DNA of 64,000 nt. It comes from GCA-2705995 sp965661625 (GTDB taxonomy: Bacteria; Bacteroidota; Bacteroidia; Flavobacteriales_G; Salibacteraceae). Under the pieces are notes generated by a model. It was not told the DNA's origin. It ran no database searches and saw nothing but the letters and a program-made list of their open reading frames with translations. The stretch's first letter is position 1. Each line of letters begins with the position of its first letter. Of this stretch, positions 1 to 8,709 are shown in pieces. Location: assembly GCA_965661625.1 (NCBI GenBank), contig CBFIEM010000006.1, positions 62,001-126,000 of the forward strand, given 5' to 3'. Position numbers and translations under genes: made by a program.

Positions 1-649
1 TGAAGAAGAATACCGTCAATAAAAACGGCACGAACTTATTTACATGGCGTGAAGGAATGTTTGGACGTGCAATGTCGTCACGAACAAAAAGAACTAGTGG
101 TTCCATAAAACCAGCTAAGCCTTTAGGTACGCCTCCTGTCTTGCGATAAGATTTAGCCGTACTTCCAAAAAGCCAGAGCAATACAATCATAGAAAGCAAC
201 ATAGCCGCTACATTCTTCGTGATCGACAAATCCAAGGGCTGCTTATTGAGCGGGTGGTGGTTTTCGTCGAATTGGAGACCAGCTTCATCTACAACGTAGA
301 TTTCGTTGTGGTACAAGGCATAAGTGACATCACCTTTCGTTACGGTTTCTTCACCATGGTGGAATGCTGACGATAAGAAGATATCTACTGAGCCATTGTG
401 CACCAAAATAACAGGCAATGCAATGCTTACCGGATGAACATGCCCTTCTGCGTCACGCGTGTCCCAAAGGTGCCAATCATGTGCATCAGCAATGTGATGC
501 ATGATCATTTCTTTCGCATTGAATGAAGACTCCTCAGCTGTATCAGCACCATGTTCTGCCGCAGATGCGAACGAATGTTGAATTCCAACGAAAGACATCA
601 ATGCCGCGAGGGCAAATGCTGTAATGTTTAAACGACTCAATTCCTGCAT
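1..649 (-). CDS. atpB: ATP synthase F0 subunit a, 3' end outside window
   Basis: Reading the minus strand from the ATG at 649 gives an open frame of 216 codons that runs off the window at position 1, so the C-terminal half is missing. The product starts with a signal-peptide-like stretch (MQELSRLNITAFALAALM) and continues with the segment IMHHIADAHDWHLWD, which I recognise from Bacteroidota F0 subunit a proteins that carry a long periplasmic N-terminus. A membrane segment and a GFMEPLVLFVRDD stretch follow. Subunit a forms the proton half-channels against the c-ring. It is downstream of the small membrane protein and AtpZ genes but has its own promoter-like motif, so it probably begins the main atp operon. 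Function rests on family knowledge; the catalytic arginine lies outside the window. Confidence 0.9.
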   Translation of the reverse strand, partial: MQELSRLNITAFALAALMSFVGIQHSFASAAEHGADTAEESSFNAKEMIMHHIADAHDWHLWDTRDAEGHVHPVSIALPVILVHNGSVDIFLSSAFHHGEETVTKGDVTYALYHNEIYVVDEAGLQFDENHHPLNKQPLDLSITKNVAAMLLSMIVLLWLFGSTAKSYRKTGGVPKGLAGFMEPLVLFVRDDIARPNIPSRHVNKFVPFLLTVFFF

Positions 650-691
650 GTTATCAAAATTTCGGGCTTCAACGCCTTCCAAAAATCGGTG

Positions 692-720
692 CAAATTTAG
701 GCAAAAAAACATAGTGGCAA
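692..720 (-). promoter_or_regulatory. Bacteroidota-type promoter for atpB
   Basis: On the minus strand TAAATTTG followed by C (692-699) matches the Bacteroidota -7 consensus TAnnTTTG exactly. A TTG lies 18 nt upstream (718-720), close to the known -33 spacing. The motif ends 42 nt before the atpB start. It suggests separate transcription of the ATP synthase operon from the upstream bactofilin-atpZ unit. Confidence 0.6.
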
Positions 721-775
721 GGTTAAAAGTTAGCGTTTTTCACACCTGTTGATAACCAGAAAAAATCCTTGATAA

Positions 776-1162
776 TCAGTTAGTTTGCTTCACCATGAAC
801 ATGGCTATGAAAGCTTCTGCTCCCAAATAGATAAAGTAACTTATAAAAAAGTGTCCTAAGAGTACTTTGGGTAGGGGGTCGTTGGCCTGAGATTTAAGCA
901 GAACAAAGTATACCGCAACAACTACCAATTTAAGCAGAACACTCGCTAGAAACGTCACTCCAATTTTTTCCCGATCTACGTTTGAAACGGCCTGCAGGGC
1001 AATAAGAACAAGGAGCGACATTACACCAGAGATCAGGTGGATTTGTAATACCCAGTTGCTTGGAAATGCCCAGCCCATTGCAAAAATAGCTGAAGTGTGA
1101 AGCAGCCAAAGCAAGAGGGTTATGGAAGTGGCAAAAAGTGCATGCCGAACGTATGCATTCAT
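776..1162 (-). CDS. Small four-helix membrane protein of the atp locus (DUF6168-like)
   Basis: A 128-residue protein made almost entirely of four hydrophobic helices (roughly residues 8-30, 40-60, 70-90 and 100-123). It lies between atpZ and atpB, and its start overlaps the atpZ stop by 4 nt, so the two are translationally coupled. In Bacteroidota this slot is usually taken by a lineage-specific family that I believe is DUF6168; that name is from memory. Position and topology resemble AtpI, which assists c-ring assembly or Mg2+ supply in other bacteria, but no residue seen here proves such a role. A helper role for F0 assembly is inference from context. Confidence 0.7.
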   Translation of the reverse strand: MNAYVRHALFATSITLLLWLLHTSAIFAMGWAFPSNWVLQIHLISGVMSLLVLIALQAVSNVDREKIGVTFLASVLLKLVVVAVYFVLLKSQANDPLPKVLLGHFFISYFIYLGAEAFIAMFMVKQTN

Positions 1163-1392
1163 TTGCTGTCGTGTAAGAGTTGTCTAATAACCAAGTAGAT
1201 TGCTGCAAAAACAGCGAAGAGTGAACATATTAGGGTGTAAAGCGGGAACTCGGGGTTTTCACCATCAAGCCAAATGCCAAGCCAAGTGCCGAGCCCAATT
1301 ACCGCGGCCATTTGGATACCAATTCCCGTGTACTTCGCAGCTACCTCAAGCGGTTTTTTCTTGCTGGGACTGTTGTTCGCGTTGTCGCTCAT
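1159..1392 (-). CDS. atpZ: AtpZ/AtpI-family protein
   Basis: A 77-residue protein with a polar N-terminus rich in Asn, Ser and Lys (residues 1-18) and two transmembrane helices (about 21-42 and 50-70). The helix-1 pattern GIGIQMAAVIGLGTWLGIWLD is typical of AtpZ/AtpI proteins encoded at the head of ATP synthase operons. AtpZ with AtpI is reported to form a Mg2+/Ca2+ channel or to assist c-ring assembly. The start lies 47 nt inside the bactofilin gene in another frame. No alternative start exists before the first membrane helix, so the overlap seems real. The downstream gene starts in a 4-nt overlap. Confidence 0.82.
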   Translation of the reverse strand: MSDNANNSPSKKKPLEVAAKYTGIGIQMAAVIGLGTWLGIWLDGENPEFPLYTLICSLFAVFAAIYLVIRQLLHDSK

Positions 1393-1771
1393 TTGTAATG
1401 TCTTTCAACTTACCAGAAAGGGTAAATTGACCTTCGAGTGCAGCTCCTGGTTCAACCGACATTTTGCCGTATACCATTTCACCGCTAAATACTCCTGTTT
1501 CTTGGATGCTTACCATCTCTGTTGCGTGAAGTTTACCTTCAATTTGTCCGGCGATGTTTGCCATAGCGCAACGCGCTTCTCCGCGTACAGTTCCCGTTGG
1601 ACCTACAACAAGTTTTCCTTTTGAAGTAATTTGACCGTCTACTTCGCCGTCAATCCGAATATCGCCTTCTGCTGTAATTTCACCGACGATTTTTGTGCCT
1701 TGTGCAATGTGATTACGCAAACCAGTGTCTGCTTCATTATTCTTAGCCATTGTTCCGGATTTTTTAAACAT
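1346..1771 (-). CDS. Bactofilin (polymer-forming cytoskeletal protein)
   Basis: A 141-residue protein. Residues about 20-120 show the right-handed beta-helix rhythm of bactofilins (DUF583), with repeated short strands separated by Gly and polar turns, for example GEITAEGDIRIDGEVDGQI and GKLVVGPTGTVRGEA. The tail (residues about 123-141) is polar and Gln/Glu-rich, typical of disordered bactofilin ends. Bactofilins polymerise without nucleotides and organise the envelope or peptidoglycan synthesis sites. The gene leads the bactofilin-atpZ-DUF6168 unit and is followed upstream by porW/sprE, an arrangement I recall from other Flavobacteriales. Its 3' end overlaps atpZ by 47 nt. Confidence 0.9.
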   Translation of the reverse strand: MFKKSGTMAKNNEADTGLRNHIAQGTKIVGEITAEGDIRIDGEVDGQITSKGKLVVGPTGTVRGEARCAMANIAGQIEGKLHATEMVSIQETGVFSGEMVYGKMSVEPGAALEGQFTLSGKLKDITNERQREQQSQQEKTA

Positions 1772-1790
1772 AATGAGTACTAATGGTGGG

Positions 1791-1798
1791 CAAATATA
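1791..1798 (-). promoter_or_regulatory. -7 promoter element before bactofilin gene
   Basis: TATATTTG (minus strand), followed by C, matches TAnnTTTG exactly and ends 19 nt before the bactofilin ATG. No convincing -33 element was found. It probably drives bactofilin, atpZ and the next small gene. Confidence 0.5.
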
Positions 1799-1828
1799 AC
1801 AACTTCATGCTAGGTGGACTTTCAACGC

Positions 1829-4459
1829 TTACTCATATTCATTTGCATGAAAGTCAGCATACTGCTCAATAGACTTGAGCTTATAGAACGTGGCGTAGTT
1901 GGTGTAAGAGATTACGAATATGGAGTAATCAACACTGTTTAGCTGGGCCAATTTGAGCTTGTCGTTTTTAAAAGCCCTTAAATAGTTTAGGGCGCGCTTT
2001 TCATCGCTGAAGCTTTTTACGCTCACCATGGTAGTGTCTCCTTTAAATCCTACTGAAGAAACTTTGAGGTCATCTGTTCGGTAATTAGCGCGATTAAAGT
2101 TAGAGATTGATACTTCAGTATTGCTGAGGTTTACAACCTTTTTACTTACTAAAATGATCACATTATGTCTGGAGCTCTTCTCACTAACATAGGGCGATTC
2201 AGTCGCGGTTTTCATTTCAGTATTTGCTGCTGTTTCCTGTTGCGCCGTTTCTTCATCAGCGAGCTTTGTATAGAGGTCGATTAAACGCTGCGCCTCTTCA
2301 CCGATGGGGTCTTCACCGAATTTAGCAACAATTGATTCAAGCTCTGTGATGAGTGCTCCTTTACCCTTGTTCTTGCCTATGGCAAAAGCGCGTAATAAAT
2401 GAAACTTCGGTCCAAATTCGGTGTTGCCATATTTTACGATTCCCGTTTCCGCATCTAAACCTGCTTGCGTGTAAAAGCCACGCTCATAGTAGCCGTAAGT
2501 CTTGGTGTAGAACTCTTCGGCTTCGCGATCTTTTTGGTTAGCACGCTTGAAGTATTCCGGATCTTCAATGAGTTTAGCGTAATCTGAATCCGGAAAACCA
2601 TTGATAATCAGGCTTTTGTAGTATTCCGATTTCGTATAGTCTTTAATTTCTTCACACATCCGATAAAGCCGATAATATGCGCTCAGTTGATATTTGTTGT
2701 CGGCAAAACGCTTGTTCATGGTTTCCAGCGTTTCAATGGCTTTTTCGCTGTCTTCCATGCGTTCCTTATAAATCACTGCAAGGGCATAATAGGCCTCGAG
2801 TATCATGCTATCTGAACGGGCCTTCTGCTCATCAGTAAGCGGGAGGTCTTTGAGGTAATATCCCGGCTCTTGCCAATCGTTGGTTACTTCAATAGTATCC
2901 CCATCCTCCGTTACAATAAACTCGGGTTCTCCATCTTCTCCATCTGGAGTATCGGTTGTAATAACGGTTGTTTTATTTGAACGGCGCCAGTTGTCTTCAA
3001 GCTTTCTTGAGCCCCAAACTTTTTTAAATTCCGATGCCCCAAAGCCCATTGCAGTGGGATTGTAAAAATACCAATCACCCGAACCGTTAGCCAAACCTCC
3101 AGCTCCTCCTCCACCGCCTGTTCCAGATTGAGCGAAAAAATCATCTGCTTGCATGGCGCGCTTCTTCTCCTCCTCAGCTTGAACCCGTTCTTCAATCATG
3201 TCTTCAATCATGGCAAGGCGCTCATTTTCGTCCATATCAGCTAAAGCGCGCAAGCTGTCTTGAGTTTCAATAATGGTTACCTGCGCTATAAGGTCGTTGA
3301 GGTTTTCGCTCAACTTCACCAAGTCATCATAGCCCGGATAGGTTGGTTTTAAAAAGGTAACTGCACTATCGTAATACGTTTGGGCGTAGCTATATTCTGG
3401 TTTGGCAAAAAAGATATGGCCAAGCTTTAAGAACGAGAGACCTTTTTGGTGGTCATTTGATACACTTGCTTGGGTTGATTTGCGATAGTAGTCAATGGCT
3501 TCAGGCTCACGTTGATCCCGCATTTCGAGCTCTGCTAAGGCAAAGTATATTTGGTCCCGATATTCAATGTTTTTGTCGTCGGAGAGCATTTTAAGAAGTT
3601 CTTTGCGAATCTCTTCTTTACCGCCTAAATCTTGACTAAACATCAATGCCCGTTGAATACGTGCGTAGAACTGCATTTCGTACTCAGGTTTCATAGCAAT
3701 AACCTCAGCGTAAAGTCCAGAAGCAATGCCATTTTCTCCTTGCAGGGTATAAAGCTGAGCCAGGATGTAAATCAGGCGGGCGCGTTCTTTTTTCTTTTTA
3801 GTGAGTTCAATGGCCAAGCGCATTTCTGAAATGGCGAGGTCGTAATTTTGTTGCTTGATGAAAAAGTCGGTGTAGAGTAATTGGAATTCTTGTTTGAGCC
3901 GCTCAGGAAAGGTTTGATCATTTCCCAATAGCCGAAGTACTCGCTCTGAACGCTCAAAATTACCATCTTCCAAATATGTACGAGCCAACCAAAGCAAGGC
4001 ATCATAATGAATTTCCTGTTCTTTAAATTTACCTGAAACGTACTTGAACATGTCTTTGGCTTTCCCATAATCCATTTTATAAAAATGGGCCTTACCCATG
4101 AGCAGGTAGGTGTCGTCAATCCATTTAACATATTGCGTTCCGCGCTCTTCTATTGAGTGTTTGCTTATGCATTTGGTGCATTTTTCAATAGCGCGATCCA
4201 TTTCAGGATAGATTGTTTGGGCTACCTCTTCATCGCCATATTTAAAAATGGGGAGCAAGGTGCTGTAATCGTCCTTAATGGCAATGGACATTTTTTCTAC
4301 ACCCTCTTTTACGGATTCATTTGCGTTGAAGTAGTAATTGTAGCGGGTTGTTGTATTATGATACGTACGGTGAGCCCACCCCGTCTTCTCTGTAGAACAA
4401 CGGGTGAACATACCGACAGTCACAACTGCCGTTAGCAAACATGTAATTAGTGCTTTCAA
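1829..4459 (-). CDS. porW: PorW/SprE-like type IX secretion TPR lipoprotein
   Basis: An 876-residue protein with an N-terminal hydrophobic signal and a Cys at residue 21, presumably the lipidation site, although the preceding Arg makes the lipobox unusual. Just after it comes HRTYHNTTTRYNYYFNANE, the signature start of the SprE (Flavobacterium) / PorW (Porphyromonas) family. A long helical TPR array follows (about residues 90-380). Next is a low-complexity Gly-rich and acidic linker (about 430-520), a second TPR block (about 555-740), and a C-terminal region with beta-rich repeats (about 775-876). SprE/PorW is a periplasmic lipoprotein needed for T9SS secretion and gliding. Neighbouring bactofilin and atp genes fit the order seen in related genomes. 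The T9SS cargo genes later in the window are consistent with this role. Confidence 0.8.
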   Translation of the reverse strand: MKALITCLLTAVVTVGMFTRCSTEKTGWAHRTYHNTTTRYNYYFNANESVKEGVEKMSIAIKDDYSTLLPIFKYGDEEVAQTIYPEMDRAIEKCTKCISKHSIEERGTQYVKWIDDTYLLMGKAHFYKMDYGKAKDMFKYVSGKFKEQEIHYDALLWLARTYLEDGNFERSERVLRLLGNDQTFPERLKQEFQLLYTDFFIKQQNYDLAISEMRLAIELTKKKKERARLIYILAQLYTLQGENGIASGLYAEVIAMKPEYEMQFYARIQRALMFSQDLGGKEEIRKELLKMLSDDKNIEYRDQIYFALAELEMRDQREPEAIDYYRKSTQASVSNDHQKGLSFLKLGHIFFAKPEYSYAQTYYDSAVTFLKPTYPGYDDLVKLSENLNDLIAQVTIIETQDSLRALADMDENERLAMIEDMIEERVQAEEEKKRAMQADDFFAQSGTGGGGGAGGLANGSGDWYFYNPTAMGFGASEFKKVWGSRKLEDNWRRSNKTTVITTDTPDGEDGEPEFIVTEDGDTIEVTNDWQEPGYYLKDLPLTDEQKARSDSMILEAYYALAVIYKERMEDSEKAIETLETMNKRFADNKYQLSAYYRLYRMCEEIKDYTKSEYYKSLIINGFPDSDYAKLIEDPEYFKRANQKDREAEEFYTKTYGYYERGFYTQAGLDAETGIVKYGNTEFGPKFHLLRAFAIGKNKGKGALITELESIVAKFGEDPIGEEAQRLIDLYTKLADEETAQQETAANTEMKTATESPYVSEKSSRHNVIILVSKKVVNLSNTEVSISNFNRANYRTDDLKVSSVGFKGDTTMVSVKSFSDEKRALNYLRAFKNDKLKLAQLNSVDYSIFVISYTNYATFYKLKSIEQYADFHANEYE

Positions 4460-4507
4460 TCTATATCGCAGCCCTCATTAAGGACAAGTCTGTTAACTCT
4501 CAACGCG

Positions 4508-4515
4508 CAAAAATA
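4508..4515 (-). promoter_or_regulatory. -7 promoter element before porW/sprE
   Basis: TATTTTTG followed by C on the minus strand matches the -7 consensus and ends 48 nt before the porW start, leaving an AT-rich leader. It lies in the divergent gap shared with the M23 peptidase gene. Confidence 0.5.
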
Positions 4516-4597
4516 TTTTAATTTCTACAGGAATTATGTGAAATCTGGTTTATCACGGAGTGACTCCCTGCTATTTTTAGATATTTGTTCCAGCATC

Positions 4598-5473
4598 ATG
4601 GCAAAACAAGGCAAAAAAGATAAACAGCAAAAGCAGCTGTATAAACGACTGAGGAATCATTATCGGTTAGTGATTTTAAACGACGATACCTTTGAGGAAA
4701 AGTTTTCCCTGAGGTTAACGCCATTAAATGTTTATACATGGGGCGGATCTATTTTTGCGCTGCTTATTGTAGCTACCATCTCCTTAATCGCCTTTACTCC
4801 TTTGCGAGAATACATCCCTGGCTATGCAGATACCGCAATGAAGCAACGTGCTTCCCGAGCTGCTTTTGTCTCAGATTCACTTGCGGTAGAACTTGCACAG
4901 CGCGATGCATACTTGCGCAATATTCAAGCAATTCTGAATGGTAACCCGCCAATTGACTCTGTTGATTTAGAGAAGGACGAGAGCATAGACTACACCGATA
5001 TTCAGGTTCGACGAAGTCCTGAAGATTCGCTTTTTAGGGCGCGCATAGAGGCTCAAGACGAATATAACATCAATATAGCTGAAAACGACCAGCGCAATGC
5101 AGAGGGATATTTCTTCTTTACGCCAGTAAAAGGGTCGGTTTCCAGTAGTTTTAATCCAAACAAAAAGCACTACGGAACTGATATCGTAACCTCAGATAAT
5201 GAGGCGATTAAAGCGGTACTTGAAGGAACGGTGATTTTTGCGGAATGGACGAGCGACAACGGGCATGTTATTCAAGTTCAACATAGCCAAAATCTAGTGT
5301 CAGCATACCATCATTGTTCGGTTTTACTGAAAAAAGTAGGTCAGAAGGTTCGCCCTGGAGAAGCGATTGCTATTGTTGGGAATAGTGGACACCAAACTAC
5401 GGGGCCACACCTTCATTTTGAGCTTTGGGAAAATGGTACACCGCTGAATCCTCAGCAATACATCGTATTTTAA
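4598..5473 (+). CDS. M23 family metallopeptidase, membrane-anchored
   Basis: I chose the ATG at 4598 (291 aa) over the GTG at 4538, because MAKQGKKDKQQKQ is the usual basic cytoplasmic start of this family. One transmembrane helix (residues about 47-67) is followed by a periplasmic linker and a C-terminal LytM/M23 domain. Zinc ligands are visible: His191 and Asp195 in HYGTD, and the HLH pair at 271-273 in GPHLHFELW. M23 enzymes cut peptidoglycan peptides or act as regulators of cell-wall hydrolysis. The gene is divergent from porW/sprE and only 3 nt upstream of rnhA, so it is probably co-transcribed with rnhA. Confidence 0.9.
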   Translation: MAKQGKKDKQQKQLYKRLRNHYRLVILNDDTFEEKFSLRLTPLNVYTWGGSIFALLIVATISLIAFTPLREYIPGYADTAMKQRASRAAFVSDSLAVELAQRDAYLRNIQAILNGNPPIDSVDLEKDESIDYTDIQVRRSPEDSLFRARIEAQDEYNINIAENDQRNAEGYFFFTPVKGSVSSSFNPNKKHYGTDIVTSDNEAIKAVLEGTVIFAEWTSDNGHVIQVQHSQNLVSAYHHCSVLLKKVGQKVRPGEAIAIVGNSGHQTTGPHLHFELWENGTPLNPQQYIVF

Positions 5474-5476
5474 ATT

Positions 5477-5941
5477 ATGGCAAACATTACCATTTACACG
5501 GATGGCTCTGCAAAAGGTAATCCGGGACCGGGCGGCTATGGCGCAGTGCTCATGGCCGGAAAGCATCGCAAAGAGTTATCGGCTGGTTTTCGAAAAACTA
5601 CCAACAACCGCATGGAGTTGCTGGCTGTGATTGTTGCACTCGAGAAATTAAAGGGAGAAGGACATCAAGTAACGGTTTATTCAGATTCAAAATACGTGGT
5701 AGATTCTGTTGAGAAGAAGTGGGTATTTGGTTGGGAGAAAAAAAGCTATAAAGGGAAGAAAAACACGGATCTTTGGCAGCGTTTTATGCGCATATATCGC
5801 AAACACCACGTACGCTTTCAATGGGTTAAAGGGCATGCCAATATTCCAGAAAATGAGCGGTGTGACCGCTTAGCTGTAGCTGCTGCAGAGCAATCAAATT
5901 TGCCTGCTGATAATGGTTATGAGTCCGGTTTAGCGAGTTAA
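5477..5941 (+). CDS. rnhA: Ribonuclease HI
   Basis: A 154-residue protein matching the length of E. coli RNase HI. The catalytic carboxylates are all present: Asp9 in TDGS, Glu47 in NNRMEL, Asp70 in YSDS and Asp130, with the assisting His120 in KGHA. It cleaves the RNA strand of RNA-DNA hybrids, as in R-loops and primers. The gene follows the M23 peptidase by 3 nt. Its stop codon interlocks with that of the convergent M1 peptidase gene through the shared TTAA at 5938-5941. Confidence 0.96.
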   Translation: MANITIYTDGSAKGNPGPGGYGAVLMAGKHRKELSAGFRKTTNNRMELLAVIVALEKLKGEGHQVTVYSDSKYVVDSVEKKWVFGWEKKSYKGKKNTDLWQRFMRIYRKHHVRFQWVKGHANIPENERCDRLAVAAAEQSNLPADNGYESGLAS

Positions 5942-8583
5942 AGTTGTTTCAAAATCCGTTCGTTGAGGTCTTGCTTCTTTAAGCGCTCAATTGCAGCCTC
6001 AGCAGCTGAAATCACTTCTTCGAAGTAATTAATTTCGCGTTCTACAGCAGTTCTTTCGCCTGCGGTTAGTCCGCTTTCTGTGTTAGCAATGTCCTGTTCA
6101 AGTGCGCGCTTTTGTGACTTTGCAAATTCATTCACCGCATGGAGGGTGTTCACAGAGCTTACTTTAATGAACCACATTCCGCCTTGAGTACTAATGTCTG
6201 TTTCAAGCAAAACAATCGACTTGATCAATTCGCTGTTTGCATTTCCAGAGGTTAAAAAGCGAGAATATGCTCCCATAAACCCGAAGCGTTCGAAGCCTGA
6301 AATGACTGAAAAATTGGTTACAAAGAAATGACCATGATCTTCGCTTCCATATTCGGCATAGAGGTTTGCGATCGTCATGACCATGCTAGCAGAAGGATTG
6401 TCTTCAAGTATTTCTGCCGCTAANNNNNNNNNNNNNNNNNNNNNNNNNNNNNNNNNNNNNNNNNNNNNNNNNNNNNNNNNNNNNNNNNNNNNNNNNNNNN
6501 NNNNNNNNNNNNNNNNNNNNNNNNNNNNNNNNNNNNNNNNNNNNNNNNNNNNNNNNNNNNNNNNNNNNNNNNNNNNNNNNNNNNNNNNNNNNNNNNNNNN
6601 NNNNNNNNNNNNNNNNNNNNNNNNNNNNNNAGGAAAATGACTTTTTAGTTTAAATGACTCTGCTAACGCAGTAGAACGCAACACAGGTGAAGGGTCGTTG
6701 AGGGCGTCTAGCAGGACTTGTGCAGATGCCTTATCCTTGTAAGCATATTCTTTCACCCGGTCAACAGCTTCGCTGCGGTCTAGGAAAAGTGGAGCATTGT
6801 AATATTGAAACTGATATTGTCCCAATGACTTCTTGTCTGACTTAGTTCCAAGCAGCATTTTTTCGGCATCTACATTTACCAAACTCGGAGCTTCACTTAC
6901 GTTAAAAGTGAAGGTTTGTTGTGCGCTATCTAGCACAATAGATTTCCGCTCAACACGGTCACCAATGTAGAGGTCTACCATCATGGGTAAACGATAAAGA
7001 GGAGTTTTTTCTAAGTCCTGCTGTTGTTCAATAGTGATTGTTTGAACGGCAAGTGAGTCGTTGTATGCATATGTAATCAATAGGTCAGGATGTCCGCTTG
7101 CAAAAAACCATTGATTGAAAAACCAATTGAGGTCTTCACCAGAAACCTCTTCCATAGCAATTCTAAGTTCGTGCATTTCAACATCCGTGTATGCATTGTC
7201 AACCAGGTACTTATTTAACCCAGTAAAGAATGCATCATCGCCCAAGTACTTGCGCAACATGTGCAAAACACGACCACCTTTTTGGTAAGAGTGTGCATCA
7301 AACATGTCCTCTTTATCGTCGTATTTGAAGCGAACCAAATCTACCTGTTTGCCAGAACGAGCCTCCATCAAATATGCAAAGAGGTCTTCATTCAGTTTAG
7401 AATCAGCGTAATCTCTTCCGTGACGATGCTCATTCCAAAGGTATTCGCCATAGGTTGCAAACGACTCATTCAATGGGAGGTTTGACCACGATTCACAGGT
7501 TACGAGATCGCCAAACCAGTGGTGAAATAATTCATGGGCAATAATGTCTTCGTTATTTCCATCGATGAGTTCGCGCGTGGTTTGATGCAAGAAATCGCCA
7601 TGGATAACAGCAGTTGTATTTTCCATGGCTCCAGAAACGTAATCGCGAACAACAATTTGAGCATACTTTTCCCAGGGGTAATCGTAGTTAAGCACACTAG
7701 AGAAAAACTCAATCATGGCAGGAGTTTCTCCGAAAATTGCCTTAGCGTGGGGTTTATATTTTTTTTCAACGTAATAATCGACGGCCATGCTATCACGCCA
7801 AGTGTCTTTTACTACAGCAAAATCACCAACTGCCATCATAGTTAGGTATGGTGCGTGAGGATCTTGTTGCGTCCAATAATCGGTGCGGGTCCCATCGGCA
7901 TTTTCAAGGCTATACTCGCGTGTTCCGTTCGATAGGGTTACAAAATCAGCATCTACAGTAATGTACAATTCTTGGGTCATGCGTTCGTTGGGCTGGTCAA
8001 TGGTTGGGAACCATGCAGAGCTGGCTTCCGTTTCGCCTTGGGTCCAAATTTGACGCGGCTTGTTTGGATCGGCTCCGTCGGGATTGATGAAGTAGAGTCC
8101 TTTATCACTTGTTATTGCGGCACTGCCACCCGCTTCTCTTTCATTGGGCTTGGCAGTGTAGTTAATAACTAAGTTGAACGTGTCTGTTCTGGAGTAAGTT
8201 TTCCCCAGGTTTACGGTAAGGACTTCCCCATCATAAACATAGTTGAGTTCAGAAAGCGTATGAGTTGAGCTGAGGTTTACGTTGTGAATGTCGAATCCTT
8301 TGGCATCTAATCTTACCTCTTGAGTGGGATAGAAGTAGGGCTTCATAGTTAATGTTGCCTTGCCGTTAAGGTATTGGTTCTCCCAATCAAATGTTACGTT
8401 AAGTGCACTATGGATAAGGTCTACATGGCGAGTCTGAGAAGCGCGGTAGATTTGTGGCCCGCGGTTACCGACAACCTCAATGGTATCCATTTCTATGACT
8501 TGGGTGGTAATCGCATTTTTTGTTGTTCCACATCCGGCTAAAATGGCCGTTACTGCTCCAATAAGTGCAACGTGTAATTTCAT
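5938..8583 (-). CDS. M1 family metallopeptidase (aminopeptidase N-like lipoprotein), contains assembly gap
   Basis: An 881-codon frame including 69 unknown codons. The signal peptide ends in the lipobox ILAGC (Cys18), so it is a lipoprotein. The N-terminal beta domain is followed by the exopeptidase motif GAMEN (318-322). The zinc site HELFH lies at 350-354 and the third ligand Glu373 in NESFATYGE. M1 aminopeptidases remove N-terminal residues from peptides, here in the periplasm or at the surface. The C-terminal part looks like helical HEAT-type repeats (DPSPVLRSTALAESF). The N run falls in that region; its length is a multiple of three, so the frame continues, but the true length is uncertain. 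Confidence 0.92.
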   Translation of the reverse strand: MKLHVALIGAVTAILAGCGTTKNAITTQVIEMDTIEVVGNRGPQIYRASQTRHVDLIHSALNVTFDWENQYLNGKATLTMKPYFYPTQEVRLDAKGFDIHNVNLSSTHTLSELNYVYDGEVLTVNLGKTYSRTDTFNLVINYTAKPNEREAGGSAAITSDKGLYFINPDGADPNKPRQIWTQGETEASSAWFPTIDQPNERMTQELYITVDADFVTLSNGTREYSLENADGTRTDYWTQQDPHAPYLTMMAVGDFAVVKDTWRDSMAVDYYVEKKYKPHAKAIFGETPAMIEFFSSVLNYDYPWEKYAQIVVRDYVSGAMENTTAVIHGDFLHQTTRELIDGNNEDIIAHELFHHWFGDLVTCESWSNLPLNESFATYGEYLWNEHRHGRDYADSKLNEDLFAYLMEARSGKQVDLVRFKYDDKEDMFDAHSYQKGGRVLHMLRKYLGDDAFFTGLNKYLVDNAYTDVEMHELRIAMEEVSGEDLNWFFNQWFFASGHPDLLITYAYNDSLAVQTITIEQQQDLEKTPLYRLPMMVDLYIGDRVERKSIVLDSAQQTFTFNVSEAPSLVNVDAEKMLLGTKSDKKSLGQYQFQYYNAPLFLDRSEAVDRVKEYAYKDKASAQVLLDALNDPSPVLRSTALAESFKLKSHFPXXXXXXXXXXXXXXXXXXXXXXXXXXXXXXXXXXXXXXXXXXXXXXXXXXXXXXXXXXXXXXXXXXXXXLAAEILEDNPSASMVMTIANLYAEYGSEDHGHFFVTNFSVISGFERFGFMGAYSRFLTSGNANSELIKSIVLLETDISTQGGMWFIKVSSVNTLHAVNEFAKSQKRALEQDIANTESGLTAGERTAVEREINYFEEVISAAEAAIERLKKQDLNERILKQL
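6424..6630. other. Assembly gap (207 N)
   Basis: A run of 207 undetermined bases inside the C-terminal helical-repeat region of the M1 peptidase gene. The reading frame on both sides agrees if the gap is a multiple of three. Repetitive HEAT-like coding sequence may have caused the break. Confidence 0.99.
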
Positions 8584-8697
8584 AGTAGTCTAATTTGGGC
8601 TTCAATGTTACACCTTTAGTTTTAAGTCGGCAATTCCAGTGTATCATTTCCGCACGGTTAATTGACCAATGGTGATTTTGAATTATCAGTGGATGTT

Positions 8698-8705
8698 TAT
8701 CTTCG
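8698..8705 (+). promoter_or_regulatory. -7-like element directly before biotin carrier gene
   Basis: TATCTTCG followed by C differs from TAnnTTTG by one base. It ends 4 nt before the ATG at 8710, which would give a leaderless mRNA. The same TTCG variant precedes the PfkB, aspS and dusB genes and the gene at 51423. Confidence 0.45.
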
Positions 8706-8709
8706 CACC

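Noticed and set aside
2911..3195. 94-codon frame within porW/sprE
   Set aside because: Shadow of the Gly-rich and acidic linker in another frame; no signal, domain or start context.
6377..6640. 87-codon plus-strand frame across the assembly gap
   Set aside because: Consists mainly of unknown bases and lies antisense to the M1 peptidase gene.
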